From contig LXFE01000332.1 of assembly GCA_001929475.1 (NCBI GenBank), forward strand, positions 1 to 54,428: a DNA stretch of 54,428 nt. The letters run 5' to 3'. Made by a program: the position numbers and the translations under genes. The notes beneath the pieces are model-generated. The model was given only the letters and a program-made list of their open reading frames with translations, was not told where the DNA came from and did no database searches. The stretch comes from Neolecta irregularis DAH-3. Its lineage: Eukaryota; Ascomycota; Neolectomycetes; Neolectales; Neolectaceae. Below are positions 54,100 to 54,428 of the stretch, piece by piece. The number at the start of each line of letters is the position of its first letter. Position 1 is the first letter of the stretch.

Positions 54100-54428
54100 T
54101 AATTTACTACATGTACACCATATTAACAAACACTCACTGTACTCCATAAAAGATAATTACTGCTGGTGAAGAATTCCACTCCAATGTAGGCGAGGAATCC
54201 AGATCTATGTCTGCTCGTGAGAAGCCTGTACAATTTAACAGCTTATCCGGGAAGCTTTATTGATAGTCATCAACGATTAGAGTTGTCATGATCGAGGACA
54301 TATGACCGTTGATAGGGCAGCGATGATTCATCTCCGGTATTTTAACATCTCTAGACCTATATTCAGCGTTCCTAACCGACTGGACCAAATAGACGGTCCA
54401 AGTAGACGGTCCAAGTAGACCAGACCAG
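54100..54428. other. 3' flank of CLF1 with a short terminal tandem repeat
   Basis: AT-rich sequence with no gene. At 54391-54416 the 13-bp unit AGACGGTCCAAGT occurs twice, followed by AGACCAGACCAG. The repeat continues out of the window and its full extent is unknown. Confidence 0.5.

Noticed and set aside
1-54428. CRISPR arrays, rRNA, tRNA genes, biosynthetic cluster
   Set aside because: No regularly spaced direct-repeat array and no rRNA. No tRNA B-box-like sequence with a folding partner was found by eye. The acetoacetate-decarboxylase-like gene has no biosynthetic neighbours.

Overview
The window is nuclear DNA of a filamentous or yeast-like ascomycete. The evidence is the gene set (Ima1, SUN-family wall protein, Dap1, Bre4-like transporter, Mis12, LAMMER kinase, Wss1, Clf1, listerin) together with very short spliceosomal introns. 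The roughly 70 introns resolved by protein continuity are nearly all 31-55 nt, mostly 33-40. They have GTATGT-like donors and a CTAAC/CTGAC/TTGAC branch motif close to the acceptor. CTG encodes conserved leucines (for example in TAM41), so this is not a CTG-Ser yeast. The exact lineage cannot be told from the sequence.

Layout. 1-14.3 kb is a dense housekeeping block: the 3' part of a forkhead transcription factor (minus), TAM41 (mitochondrial CDP-DAG synthase), IST1 (ESCRT-III), a Bre4-like aromatic-acid-exporter-family membrane protein, APS2 (AP-2 sigma) and LTN1/listerin. 15.2-27.8 kb is looser and accessory-like: a SUN-family cell-wall protein, three F-box or F-box-like genes, gene relics, an acetoacetate-decarboxylase-like gene, a possible secreted peptide, two inverted-repeat elements and long gene-free stretches. 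27.8-32.2 kb holds BNA7 (kynurenine formamidase) overlapping DAP1 tail-to-tail, then TRZ1 (long-form tRNase Z). 32.4-33.4 kb is a GC-rich repeat patch containing a non-autonomous hAT element with a perfect 8-bp target duplication. 33.5-42 kb carries an EEP-family phosphodiesterase-like gene, a four-helix membrane protein, MIS12 and a LAMMER kinase in divergent orientation, and IMA1. 42.4-51.6 kb carries small secreted proteins, a SANT/Myb repeat protein divergent from a stomatin-like protein, a Gfd2-like pseudonuclease and the SUMO-linked protease WSS1. CLF1 (spliceosomal Crooked-neck) ends the window.

The genes do not form one pathway. The most interesting signals are in gene structure and mobile DNA: three GC-AG introns inside conserved genes, a conserved intron whose acceptor reads GG instead of AG, a 10-nt micro-exon, an 84-bp antisense coding overlap, conserved enzyme families that have lost catalytic residues, and a datable hAT insertion. 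I did not find a clearly new multi-gene system.
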